Shown here in pieces: positions 18,882 through 26,840 of a DNA stretch of 36,197 nucleotides (position 1 is the first letter of the stretch; every line of letters starts with the position of its first letter). Under the pieces are notes generated by a model. That model saw nothing but the letters and a program-made list of their open reading frames with translations. It did no database searches and was not told the DNA's origin. The DNA comes from an uncultured Spartobacteria bacterium (lineage in GTDB: Bacteria; Verrucomicrobiota; Verrucomicrobiia; Chthoniobacterales; Chthoniobacteraceae). A program made the position numbers and the translations under genes. Location of the stretch: contig CAIXGS010000073.1 of assembly GCA_903919125.1 (NCBI GenBank), forward strand, positions 1 through 36,197, read 5' to 3'.

Positions 18882-19250
18882 TCAGGAATTCCAACTGAAC
18901 ACACCCAAGCGGATCAAGTAGCCCTGCACCACAAACGCATTTAGAAGCAAGCACACCAATGCTTGGAGGAAACCCGCGGGAGGATCCTTAATTTTCCAGC
19001 GTACTCCCATTGCGACAATCATCATCAAACTCAAACCCGTAGCCGCCATCAGCGCGCACACTGGGTACACGTATCCTAAAAAAAGTCCGATCGCAGCGGC
19101 CATCTGAAGCGCGCCCGTCAGCACCCGCAGCTTGGGAAGCCCGTAACGCAGAAACTCAGCCCGCATGGCCTGTGTGGTAAGACACCCGATTCCGTACACC
19201 AAAAAACCAACCGCAGAAATGGCTTGGGCGGTTTCCAAAAGATGGTTCAT
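18882..19250 (-). CDS. DoxX-like small membrane protein
   Basis: I start at the ATG at 19250 (122 residues), since the extra 22 codons upstream are hydrophilic and would precede the first membrane helix. Four hydrophobic segments are visible (AISAVGFLVYGIGCL, VLTGALQMAAAIGLFLGYVY, ALMAATGLSLMMIVAMGV, LVCLLLNAFVVQGYLI). The motif FLRYGLPKLRVLTGAL followed later by KIKDPP fits the DoxX_2-like family. Role unknown; related proteins are linked to redox and thiol stress in some bacteria. It is divergent from a second DoxX-like gene of identical length, with 68 nt between start codons. Confidence 0.75.
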   Translation of the reverse strand: MNHLLETAQAISAVGFLVYGIGCLTTQAMRAEFLRYGLPKLRVLTGALQMAAAIGLFLGYVYPVCALMAATGLSLMMIVAMGVRWKIKDPPAGFLQALVCLLLNAFVVQGYLIRLGVFSWNS

Positions 19251-19318
19251 TGTCCGGAGGTAAACGAATTGAGGGACAGCTCCTTGAAGCCGATCCGAGC
19301 ACTTAGAATGACCCACAA

Positions 19319-19687
19319 ATGAAAATTGTATCTCTTATTATTCAAATCATCGTTGCCCTCGGTTTGTTGAACGTTTGGTTGCTCCGCTTTAACCGGCCCA
19401 CCCCATACAGGGGAGGAGGCTCTCGCTCGATGCCGGAAGAATTTGCAGCATACGGACTCCCGAAATGGCTTCTGTATGTCGTCGGAGCGCTCAAGGTTTC
19501 ATGCGCACTCTGTCTTTTAGCAGGAATCTGGATTCAAGCACTGGTGCTGCCCGCAGCCGCTTTGATCGCGGCCTTAATGTTGGGGGCGATTGCGATGCAT
19601 TTAAAGGTCAATGATCCGTTCATTAAGTCGGTGCCCGCTGGAACCGTACTGGCGCTCACGGCGTTCGTACTGGCGAACGCACTTTAG
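19319..19687 (+). CDS. DoxX-like small membrane protein, divergent paralogue
   Basis: The 122-residue protein has four hydrophobic segments (SLIIQIIVALGLLNVWLL; LLYVVGALKVSCALCLLAG; LVLPAAALIAALMLGAIAM; GTVLALTAFVLANAL). It shares with its neighbour the motif AYGLPKWLLYVVGALKV and a later LKVNDPF, matching YGLPKLRVLTGAL and KIKDPP. A glycine-rich loop (YRGGGSRSMPEEF) sits between helices 1 and 2. The pair probably arose by inverted duplication or is a functional heteromer; this is inference. Downstream lies a MITE-like inverted repeat rather than an obvious terminator. Confidence 0.78.
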   Translation: MKIVSLIIQIIVALGLLNVWLLRFNRPTPYRGGGSRSMPEEFAAYGLPKWLLYVVGALKVSCALCLLAGIWIQALVLPAAALIAALMLGAIAMHLKVNDPFIKSVPAGTVLALTAFVLANAL

Positions 19688-19724
19688 ACGGTTTTGGCCG
19701 TCGGTGAATCCCGAGGGACAGACA

Positions 19725-19829
19725 CGAATGGCACTTAGTTAAGGGCGTCTTTCGTGGGATTTTTACATCAACGAAAAGGAGTGCCGTACTGCGATCGCCC
19801 GAAAAAGCGTCTTAGCTAAGTGCCATTCG
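19725..19829. mobile_element. MITE-like inverted-repeat element
   Basis: Two 19-bp arms face each other with one mismatch: CGAATGGCACTTAGTTAAG at 19725-19743 and the complement of CGAATGGCACTTAGCTAAG at 19811-19829. Looser similarity extends a further roughly 15 bp inward on both sides (GCGTCTTTCGTGGGAT versus GCTTTTTCGGGCGAT). The word GGGACAGA flanks the element as a direct repeat (19715-19722 and 19829-19836), which could be an 8-bp target-site duplication. It is too short to code for a transposase. The whole could also fold as a long RNA hairpin. Confidence 0.55.
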
Positions 19830-19933
19830 GGACAGAGACTTGCCCTCCGACGTCAGGTGAGGCTGATGCAACCTCTACAGGAGTTGCCGCTTATTTTGTG
19901 GGAGTGCATCCGCATTGCCAACGCCAAGGGCGT

Positions 19934-20060
19934 TGAATCTTCCAGCCTAGGGTTGGGCCGACGTCCCTCATGCCAGAGCGTCTTCTGGGTGGGTTAAGCG
20001 ATTCACAACTCATTGATGCGCTCGCATACTTACGAAAGCTGCAAAGGCGACAAGTTGATT
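19934..20060 (+). pseudogene. Remnant of the 3' end of a PVC-type heme-binding CxxCH protein gene
   Basis: Translating from 19961 gives TSLMPERLLGGLSDSQLIDA then LAYLRKL, which parallels the C-terminus of the intact gene at 13665-16745 (TSLMPEGLLGGLNDTQLSDL then FAYLRKP). Hand alignment of 19960-20052 with 16661-16753 gives about 78% nucleotide identity with no gaps, including bases past the intact gene's stop codon. The copy has lost that stop (TAG to CAA) and is preceded by an in-frame TGA at 19934, so it is non-functional. It may mark a deleted paralogue. Confidence 0.75.
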
Positions 20061-20313
20061 CCGTGGCGCAGTCAAAACTTAAGCCCCGCAGGCTTTTACA
20101 AGCCTTTTACAAAATCATTTCAGAACGTTAGCTGTTTTTTAACGTTTCAGCAGGCAAGTTGGCAAAAGGTGTTGGCAAAGATTTGTTGAGCCCCCACGAT
20201 GCACGCGCCCTACTTGATTCACGACTTATAGAATGGGCCATTGAGGGAGGCGTGTATACAGGGTGGGTCTGTAGCTTTCTGTCCGTTAAACAACGCAATT
20301 TTATTATAGTCTA

Positions 20314-23300
20314 ATGATGAGTAAATTTTGGGTTTCCATCCAGATAGCGTTGCTCGCCTCCTTACTTTTAGGGGCCCCGCAATCTTATAGCCATGACCTT
20401 TCAGTTGAGCAAGGGCATGCACTTGACCCGTCGCTCCGTATGTCAGGGCTTAAGCTGCACCGCCCCCACGAGGCAACGTCAGGCGTTGCAGCGAGTCGAC
20501 TCGATGGAGTGTTGCGCGGCAGCGGGGACCGGAGCGTGAGTGCTTTGCAGCGAAACCGAACAGCGCCGGCGGTTCGTGGATTTATGTCGAGCAGCCTCAT
20601 GCGGGCGTTGCTGACTCCCTTGTACTCCGGCTTCTCACTGATTGGAGCCACGTCCTCCCAGCCCGGCAACGCGGCTTTAATGGCTGCTTCGTTCGCGCCC
20701 TTTAAACCAAAAGTCCGTTACTCTTGGGATGAGAGTTTCTTCTACGAGGAGTCCGATAATCTTCCCAACGGAATGCCCAACAAGATGGTGGGGATCACCT
20801 CTTGGCAGCAGCAGATTCCGCTTCCAGCCTCCTACTTTGCTGGGACGACGAACCCAGAGAAAGACACCGCTTCGTTGGGATACGGCCAGCCAAATTATTG
20901 GAGGCTACCATTGGTGCCTACTGTATCGACGTCCCCAATTGCGATTTCGCAGGGCAACTTTCAACGGGGAGCGGTCGCACTGGCCTCCAACGGAATCGCG
21001 ATTTTTAACCCCAAAAATAACAGAGGAGAAGTCTCCTATGAAATGGGGGAGTTGGATGCCTACGGGGGCCATTGCGGGTTAGCTGATGATTATCATTACC
21101 ACATTATTCCGACGCATTTACTAAGTGCTTTTGGCGGCGTACTCACAAACGACAAACCCGTCGCATGGGCCCTCGACGGCTACCCCATCTACGGTTTTGT
21201 CGAGCCGGATGGCAACCCGATGGCAACGCTTGATGGCGACGGCGGGCACGATGTTGGCAACGGCTGGGGTTACCACTATCACGCCATTGGTACGACCGCC
21301 ACCGATGCCAGTCATCCTTACGGTACGCCGCAAAGCCCGTACCTGATGAACGCATTTCATGGCAACGTTGTGAATTACGGTGGGCAGGTGGACGGACAGC
21401 CAGAGGTCAGTGCTATTCGTGCCTCTGGAACTTGGGGGTACGACGCCAAAGCGGTTAGTGGTGCTTCAATTACACAATTTAAAAATCCCGTCGCCCTGGC
21501 CACTGACGGATCCGGCCACTTGAGTGAAGACACCTCCGCTAATGCAGTTGCCAAAGATGATCAATATCTGATGCGCATCCTCGTTGCCGGGACTTTGTAT
21601 GACCAATGCTGGCGTATCGACCGGGCGGCTATTTCCAAAACGCTAACGGTAACTTGGCGGATGCCGTCAGCAACCCCAGTGACACACACTTATACCGACA
21701 ACGGAAACCGACTCACTTCTTACACAACCGCTGGTTCGAGCATGCTCAAGCTCCCAGACACCAGCCAAATTGCCGACACCACCGCGACCTTTGGTGAGGA
21801 CGCGGATTACTCCATCAACCCGCAGTCTTTTACCGACAACAACAACGGGACGGTAACGGACAACGTCACCGGACTGATGTGGCAGAAAACTGACAACGGC
21901 GAATCCACTTGGGAAACGGCTTTGACCAATGCATCGACTTTAACACTTGGCGGCTACAAAGACTGGCGACTACCGACTCCCTCCGAGCTCTTCAGTATTT
22001 TCAATCACAACAACGGCAATCCCGCAGCCCTTGATACGACCTACTTTCCCAGCAACCCTTCCGGGGCAGCGGAATACTGGTGGAGCAGTGATGTGTACGG
22101 CTCAAGCACGACGTCCGTGTGGTGCTCCAACTCGGGCGGTGGACTCGGCGGCAAACCCAAGACAGAAACGCTTACGGCTGGCGGCTCTTACCGGTACAGC
22201 GCGCGCTACGTGCGCGGCGCCAGTCCAACCAACTCTCACAACTACCTCAACAATCTTGATGGCACGATCACCGATTTGGACACGGGTTTGATGTGGACCC
22301 AAGTTCCGGCCTCGGCCCGCACGTGGGAGCAGGCCTTGGCATACGCCGAGGGTTTGACGTTGGCAGGCGCCTCGGACTGGCGGCTGCCAAACATTAAGGA
22401 ACTACAGACGCTCACCGATTACACGCTCGCCACGGCGACTTCGGCGACAGGCATCAAGCCGAGCATCAATCGCACGATGTTTGCGAAATCCCTCACCGGT
22501 TGCAGTACGACACTTGGCAGCGGCACGGTGATTTGCGCAGACACAACGGGGTTGCTAGTGGGGATGCCTCTCGTCGACATCGTCAACGCCGGCAGCCTGT
22601 ACTTCGCGTCGACCATTCCGCCCACCGTGACTGCCGTGACGAGTGGTACCTCTTTCACAATGAGTAGCAACGCTCTTAAAACTGGGAGCGGGCTTACGTT
22701 AAAGGCGCTCGCACTGCCAACCGCCTACTGGTCGTCGACATCTCTAAAGGGAGATACAACCAACGCGTGGCTTTTGGAAACCGGCATCAACAACTCGGTG
22801 CTCGCGAGCAATGGCCCGACGCGCACCGCGCAAGGAATTATCAGCCACGAGGCGAAGACTTCCTCGTATCCGGTGTTGGTGGTGCGCACCACGTCCGTCT
22901 CCACACAAATCGCGGTTTCTCAAAGCGGCACTGCGCTTACCGATGGAGTTAGTACGATAGGATTCAGCGCGGCGGGAGCAAAGGCGTTCACCGTGCAAAA
23001 CAACGGGGTGACTTCGTTGGTCCTCAACGGAGTGAGCGTCGATGGAACAGATGCGACCAAGTTCACGCTTTCGGGTGCGCCTGCTTCCGGCACGACTCTC
23101 GCCGCTGGCGGTAGCCTCACTTTCAACGTCTTCTTCGGAAACGCAAGCGCTGGGGCTACCTACACCGCAGCGCTTCACGTTGCCAGCAGCGACTCCTCGG
23201 TGGGAGCGGCCTTTGACGCGGCATTGAGTGGCAACATTCCCGTGATTACATCTGCGGCCACGACCCCGTCCGTGGTCAGCAGCGCGGATTCCCCCTACGT

Positions 23301-25686
23301 CACAGCGACAATCACGACACCCACGAATAAAACGCTCCGTTCAACAGCGCCGGTGCAATTGACTTACAGTGTCGGCCCAATCACGACCGGAACCGTTTTT
23401 AGCGAAACGATGGCAAAAGCTGTGGCGAATCCATGGACTGGGACTAATGCCGACAACGCTTGGGACGTCGTTAGCACCGCTGGGGCTGGTAATATCCAAC
23501 AAACCTCGGCGAGCAATCATACCACCGTCGGCTCAGGCACCTGCGCATTGATGTTTTCTAAGGGGGCAACCACTGCGGGAGGTTCACAAACGCAGGTGAC
23601 CACCAGCGGTTCTATTGCAGCGGCTGGACTGGTGGGATCCACCTATCCAGCGTTTGTAGAGTTCTGGTTGCAGACGGTGAATGCGGTTGCTGGGTATGGC
23701 TGGACCTTCCAACTGGCCCCCTCGGGCAGCGACTTCACCACACGGCTTAGCGAGCTCGATGGCGGGACACATGGTTATCAAAGCTACCACTACGACTTGT
23801 TGGATACGGACCGCGTGTCGACATTGAAAATGCGCTTTCAGTTCACAGGCAACGGAACCGGAGGACCAACAGGTTCAAATGTATACATCGATGATATTAT
23901 CGTCAAAACCACGACGGGTATTCCCCCTGTGTCCGTGACGATGTACGACGACGGCCTCCACGGCGATGGCGTAGCTGGCGACGGCGTCTATGGCGCGCAG
24001 ATTCCCGCGCAGGCGCTCGGGACGACCGTGAGTTATTCGGTCGCCGCGAATTACATCGACGGCTCCTCCACCTCGCTTGCCTCTGCAGGCAGTTACACCA
24101 CGACTGCGCTGGTGAAAATCGCGCCCTCCTTTTCCCAGCAACCCGCCGATTTTCGAATGATAAAAGGAACAGCGACGACCCTCGCACTTTCCGCGCAGGC
24201 CACCGTTGCAGGCGCGGTCGACACATGGCTGCTGCTTGCCGTGGGGCAGGACATTCCGATTCTTTCTGGGACTGTGGCTTCAGGAGGCAAATTCAGCGTT
24301 CCCCTTCGCTCGATAACCACCAGCGGTGACTACTTCATCCGACTATCACGCGCTTACGAAGGCGATTCAAAAGCCACCACCACCGACTCAGTTCCCTTCC
24401 ATATCGACGTTCAGACTTGGGACACCGTTGCAGCATCTTACGAAGCGCTGATCTTGGACTCAAACCATGTGCTCAATGACGGTGCCGTCTACCGCGGAAT
24501 TCTGAATGTGACCATCACTCGATTTGGATATGCGTCGGGAAGACTGCGATTCAACGAGCCCTTGCCAATCTCCAATGCTCCCGATTCCGCTTTTAGAAAT
24601 TACGCCCCAGTCATTCGCACCTTTGCCGCCGCGTTCACCCCTGTGGAGGGAAATCCATCACTGATGCAGTGCACCCCAAAATTGGGCACAGGTACCGCCG
24701 CAGGGCGAGAGGAGATGGTTTTGCAATTGGACTTAACGACGACGCCACCCACTTTGAACGCAACTGTGAAACATTCGGTTGCAGTCGTTTACGGAGGGAC
24801 CACGGCGTCCTCCACGAGCGTCGCTGCAAATTGTCCGCGCTTGGTCACAAATCTGACCAACCTTCCGAGCACCTTGAGCGGCGTGCCCGGTCGTTATGTG
24901 TTGGCTGCCGATTTCCCGACAGACCGAGCGCATATCTTCTTGCAAGCGTGTTCAACAGGCAGGCTGCTTTGGAGTACCCGGCGATTCGGCTACACAGGGA
25001 CTGGAAGTACAGCCCTTTTTGTAGAGGGAGATACCACTTTCGGCGCCAACATTTACGAAGCTCAAACTACACCTGTGAAGCTCACTAGCTCACAGCTTGT
25101 CCGGAGTTGGCTGGGGAGAATTCGCTTTCTTAAATCAGACGCTGGAAGTTGGGGAGCTGCCATTAATTCCAACGAATTGCCCAATGGTCTCGAACTCCAA
25201 TCCTGCTATCTCACAAGTGCAAGCGGGCTGATTTCTTACAAGGTCGAAAACTCGAATTGGGCACGGATTCAAAAAGTAAACTTCTCGGCACGAAACGGTT
25301 GTTTATGGAGCTTGCAAGCCGACTCCTCCTCTTTTCTAAGGACCCCAACCCAGTTGAAGCTTGAGCTCCTAAATTCGCCCAAAAGCCTAGATACACCGCC
25401 AGAAGAATCCCTATGGAATGTCACGATATCTAGCGCCGGTGTCGCAATCTGCGCTCGGACGATCGTCAATGGAGTGCCCCCTGGGTTGATGCTCCTACGG
25501 GTGGACCGCTCGAGTGGCGAGTTTTTGGGGACCTACATTCCTAATGAAGGAACCAGCCGCTACAGGGTTTACGGCGTCACGCTGGATCCAGTGAGTAGTC
25601 CATCTATCCGCGCCGCGGGTTGGGTGGAATATGGGACGGCGCCGTTCATCTCCTCAGGTTCTTGGACATTACAAAACAGGCCTTAG
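20314..25686 (+). CDS. Giant secreted YHYH / Lcl_C (DUF1566) / Ig-like multidomain protein
   Basis: The 1790-residue protein starts with a signal peptide (FWVSIQIALLASLLLGAP). Residues about 130-360 form a YHYH domain: DDYHYHIIP near 258, WALDGYPIYGF near 285, GWGYHYHAIG near 316. Two Lcl_C/DUF1566 domains follow: about 505-640 (DNNNGTVTDNVTGLMWQK, YKDWRLPTPSELFS) and about 644-860 (NLDGTITDLDTGLMW, ASDWRLPNIKELQTL). Next come an HYDIN/choice-of-anchor-like domain (about 864-972), a jelly-roll-like segment (about 1020-1205), a DDGLHGDGVAGDGVYGA module (about 1210-1265), an Ig-like region, and a C-terminal part typical of verrucomicrobial exoproteins. No PEP-CTERM or LPXTG anchor is seen. A cell-surface or extracellular binding role is inferred; the precise function is unknown. 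No Shine-Dalgarno precedes the tandem ATGATG start. Confidence 0.85.
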   Translation: MMSKFWVSIQIALLASLLLGAPQSYSHDLSVEQGHALDPSLRMSGLKLHRPHEATSGVAASRLDGVLRGSGDRSVSALQRNRTAPAVRGFMSSSLMRALLTPLYSGFSLIGATSSQPGNAALMAASFAPFKPKVRYSWDESFFYEESDNLPNGMPNKMVGITSWQQQIPLPASYFAGTTNPEKDTASLGYGQPNYWRLPLVPTVSTSPIAISQGNFQRGAVALASNGIAIFNPKNNRGEVSYEMGELDAYGGHCGLADDYHYHIIPTHLLSAFGGVLTNDKPVAWALDGYPIYGFVEPDGNPMATLDGDGGHDVGNGWGYHYHAIGTTATDASHPYGTPQSPYLMNAFHGNVVNYGGQVDGQPEVSAIRASGTWGYDAKAVSGASITQFKNPVALATDGSGHLSEDTSANAVAKDDQYLMRILVAGTLYDQCWRIDRAAISKTLTVTWRMPSATPVTHTYTDNGNRLTSYTTAGSSMLKLPDTSQIADTTATFGEDADYSINPQSFTDNNNGTVTDNVTGLMWQKTDNGESTWETALTNASTLTLGGYKDWRLPTPSELFSIFNHNNGNPAALDTTYFPSNPSGAAEYWWSSDVYGSSTTSVWCSNSGGGLGGKPKTETLTAGGSYRYSARYVRGASPTNSHNYLNNLDGTITDLDTGLMWTQVPASARTWEQALAYAEGLTLAGASDWRLPNIKELQTLTDYTLATATSATGIKPSINRTMFAKSLTGCSTTLGSGTVICADTTGLLVGMPLVDIVNAGSLYFASTIPPTVTAVTSGTSFTMSSNALKTGSGLTLKALALPTAYWSSTSLKGDTTNAWLLETGINNSVLASNGPTRTAQGIISHEAKTSSYPVLVVRTTSVSTQIAVSQSGTALTDGVSTIGFSAAGAKAFTVQNNGVTSLVLNGVSVDGTDATKFTLSGAPASGTTLAAGGSLTFNVFFGNASAGATYTAALHVASSDSSVGAAFDAALSGNIPVITSAATTPSVVSSADSPYVTATITTPTNKTLRSTAPVQLTYSVGPITTGTVFSETMAKAVANPWTGTNADNAWDVVSTAGAGNIQQTSASNHTTVGSGTCALMFSKGATTAGGSQTQVTTSGSIAAAGLVGSTYPAFVEFWLQTVNAVAGYGWTFQLAPSGSDFTTRLSELDGGTHGYQSYHYDLLDTDRVSTLKMRFQFTGNGTGGPTGSNVYIDDIIVKTTTGIPPVSVTMYDDGLHGDGVAGDGVYGAQIPAQALGTTVSYSVAANYIDGSSTSLASAGSYTTTALVKIAPSFSQQPADFRMIKGTATTLALSAQATVAGAVDTWLLLAVGQDIPILSGTVASGGKFSVPLRSITTSGDYFIRLSRAYEGDSKATTTDSVPFHIDVQTWDTVAASYEALILDSNHVLNDGAVYRGILNVTITRFGYASGRLRFNEPLPISNAPDSAFRNYAPVIRTFAAAFTPVEGNPSLMQCTPKLGTGTAAGREEMVLQLDLTTTPPTLNATVKHSVAVVYGGTTASSTSVAANCPRLVTNLTNLPSTLSGVPGRYVLAADFPTDRAHIFLQACSTGRLLWSTRRFGYTGTGSTALFVEGDTTFGANIYEAQTTPVKLTSSQLVRSWLGRIRFLKSDAGSWGAAINSNELPNGLELQSCYLTSASGLISYKVENSNWARIQKVNFSARNGCLWSLQADSSSFLRTPTQLKLELLNSPKSLDTPPEESLWNVTISSAGVAICARTIVNGVPPGLMLLRVDRSSGEFLGTYIPNEGTSRYRVYGVTLDPVSSPSIRAAGWVEYGTAPFISSGSWTLQNRP

Positions 25687-25732
25687 AAGCCCTAGCAACG
25701 GTTCCTCAGAATCATTCATCTGGTATCGTGAA

Positions 25733-25760
25733 TTGACCTTTCACTCGCCTCCTGTATCCT
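25733..25760 (+). promoter_or_regulatory. Candidate sigma-70 promoter for ndk
   Basis: TTGACC (25733-25738), a 16-nt spacer and TATCCT (25755-25760) resemble a housekeeping promoter. The ATG of ndk starts 9 nt after the -10 element, so the transcript would be nearly leaderless, which would fit the lack of a properly spaced Shine-Dalgarno sequence. Confidence 0.4.
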
Positions 25761-25768
25761 CTAAAAGG

Positions 25769-26194
25769 ATGTCACAAGAAACAACTTTAGTATTACTCAA
25801 ACCCGATGCAGTTAGCAAACAACTCGTCGGACAGGTCCTGGAGCGCTTCCAGAGCGCCGGCCTCAAAATTCGCGGCCTTAAAATGCTCCAATTCGGAGAC
25901 GCACTCCTACGGGAACATTATGCGCATATCGCGGAAAAGCCGTTCTTTCCGGAGGTCCAGAATTTCATGCAACAGACTCCGGTGATTGCACTCGCGTTGG
26001 AGGGTGAAAACGCCATTGCGCACGTTCGCGACCTGCTTGGTCCTACAGATTCCAAGAAGGCTGACAAAGGCACCATTCGCGGTGATCTCGGCGTGGATGT
26101 GATGATCAACGTCTGCCATGCTTCCGACTCGACAGATGCGGCCGCCGCAGAGTTGAAGCGTTTCTTTGGCGAAGGCGAATTGTTCCACTATTAA
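25769..26194 (+). CDS. ndk: Nucleoside diphosphate kinase
   Basis: The gene starts at the ATG at 25769, giving 141 residues, the usual length; upstream in-frame codons lie in the tail of the giant gene. The product begins SQETTLVLLKPDAVSKQLVG, with the nucleotide-binding lysine in LLKPDAV. The catalytic histidine is H117 in INVCHASDS, which takes the place of the more common NxxHGSDS. RGDLGVD and a terminal GELFHY are also family-typical. It transfers the gamma-phosphate between nucleoside triphosphates and diphosphates through a phosphohistidine. The gene stands alone, with its own candidate promoter. Confidence 0.97.
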   Translation: MSQETTLVLLKPDAVSKQLVGQVLERFQSAGLKIRGLKMLQFGDALLREHYAHIAEKPFFPEVQNFMQQTPVIALALEGENAIAHVRDLLGPTDSKKADKGTIRGDLGVDVMINVCHASDSTDAAAAELKRFFGEGELFHY

Positions 26195-26582
26195 CACTAG
26201 CGAATCGCGGTTCGCATTGTCTGAAGAGACGATCCCCAAAAATTGGGCGTCCCCCTGACCTTGGGCTGTATCCGGCGTCGCTCTGGGTACAGCCCGTCCC
26301 CTTGCTCCACTTGGGAAGGTTTGCCTCTTTTGTGCTGAGTCTGTCGCCCGCACCTCCATTTTACGCTGCCAAGGAGGACACCGCAAAGGATCGGTGTGCC
26401 AGACCTTCAAGATCACATCCCGCGATTTCTTCGGTAGAAGTGTTACAAGAGGCGGTGGAGTGGAGTCGTTGCGTAGGGGTTCAGCAGGCTTCCATTTTGG
26501 GGGATAAGGCGCTGCCCCGCATGCTGTTCGACTACCAGCCGTAGTACTGAACCATTTGGGCACCTTTACCAGAGACACGCAG

Positions 26583-26666
26583 GGGACAGACGCTCCGAAA
26601 AACATCTCCAGCAATCTCATACTTTTGAAGTTCCGACACCGAGGTGCAGGGGGCGAAATCTGTCCC
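26583..26666. repeat. GGGACAGA/TCTGTCCC inverted repeat
   Basis: Exact 8-bp arms at 26583-26590 and 26659-26666 face each other across 68 nt. The same word GGGACAGA flanks the MITE-like element at 19725-19829, so the two sites may reflect one family of mobile or REP-like repeats. An 8-bp match alone is weak evidence. Confidence 0.35.
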
Positions 26667-26770
26667 TTTATTAGCGAAACATCTGTTTAAGATAACTTAT
26701 TCTAATGAATATAAACTGATACGTTGGAAAAAGATGTCCGTTATCACTGTCATTTTAATCCAAACAAAAC

Positions 26771-26819
26771 TTACATGTAGACTGTTCTATCTGGCAGCGA
26801 ACAAAGGCGTCACATGTAA
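26771..26819. promoter_or_regulatory. Inverted repeat upstream of the VIT1/CCC1 gene
   Basis: TTACATGT (26771-26778) and ACATGTAA (26812-26819) are exact inverted copies; the downstream arm ends 21 nt before the ATG. It could be a dimeric regulator site or an RNA stem sequestering the start region. No known Fur or MntR consensus is matched. Confidence 0.35.
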
Positions 26820-26840
26820 CGCCTGCTTTAAGCAACTCCC

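Larger units (their letters stand above)
19688..20313. other. Non-coding stretch with a MITE-like repeat and a gene remnant
   Basis: This 626-nt gap has no intact gene. It holds a 105-bp inverted-repeat element (19725-19829), a perfect hairpin AACGCC-AAG-GGCGTT near 19920-19934, the decayed 3' tail of a PVC cytochrome gene (19934-20060), and an AT-rich leader before the giant YHYH gene with TATTATAG just upstream of its ATG. Confidence 0.7.
26195..26840. other. Non-coding stretch with several inverted repeats
   Basis: No gene is supported in these 646 nt. Visible structures are CCCAA-AAA-TTGGG (26235-26247), GGGCTGTA/TACAGCCC (26263-26295), the pair GGGACAGA (26583-26590) and TCTGTCCC (26659-26666) enclosing about 68 nt, and TTACATGT/ACATGTAA (26771-26819) ahead of the VIT1-like gene. 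The segment 26670-26780 is clearly AT-richer than its surroundings and likely contains that gene's promoter. Open frames on either strand have no recognisable protein features. Confidence 0.6.

Noticed and set aside
26302-26544. 80-codon plus-strand open frame
   Set aside because: No recognisable family or start signal; lies within inverted-repeat-rich DNA. Could be part of a transposon relic, but I cannot support a gene.
25907-26620. 237-codon minus-strand open frame
   Set aside because: Half is antisense to ndk; the rest covers the repeat-rich non-coding stretch and shows no domain or codon pattern.
26690-26720. Fur-box-like sequence before the VIT1/CCC1 gene
   Set aside because: GATAACTTATTC resembles only the first five bases of the Fur consensus; a base-by-base comparison gave about 7 of 19 matches.
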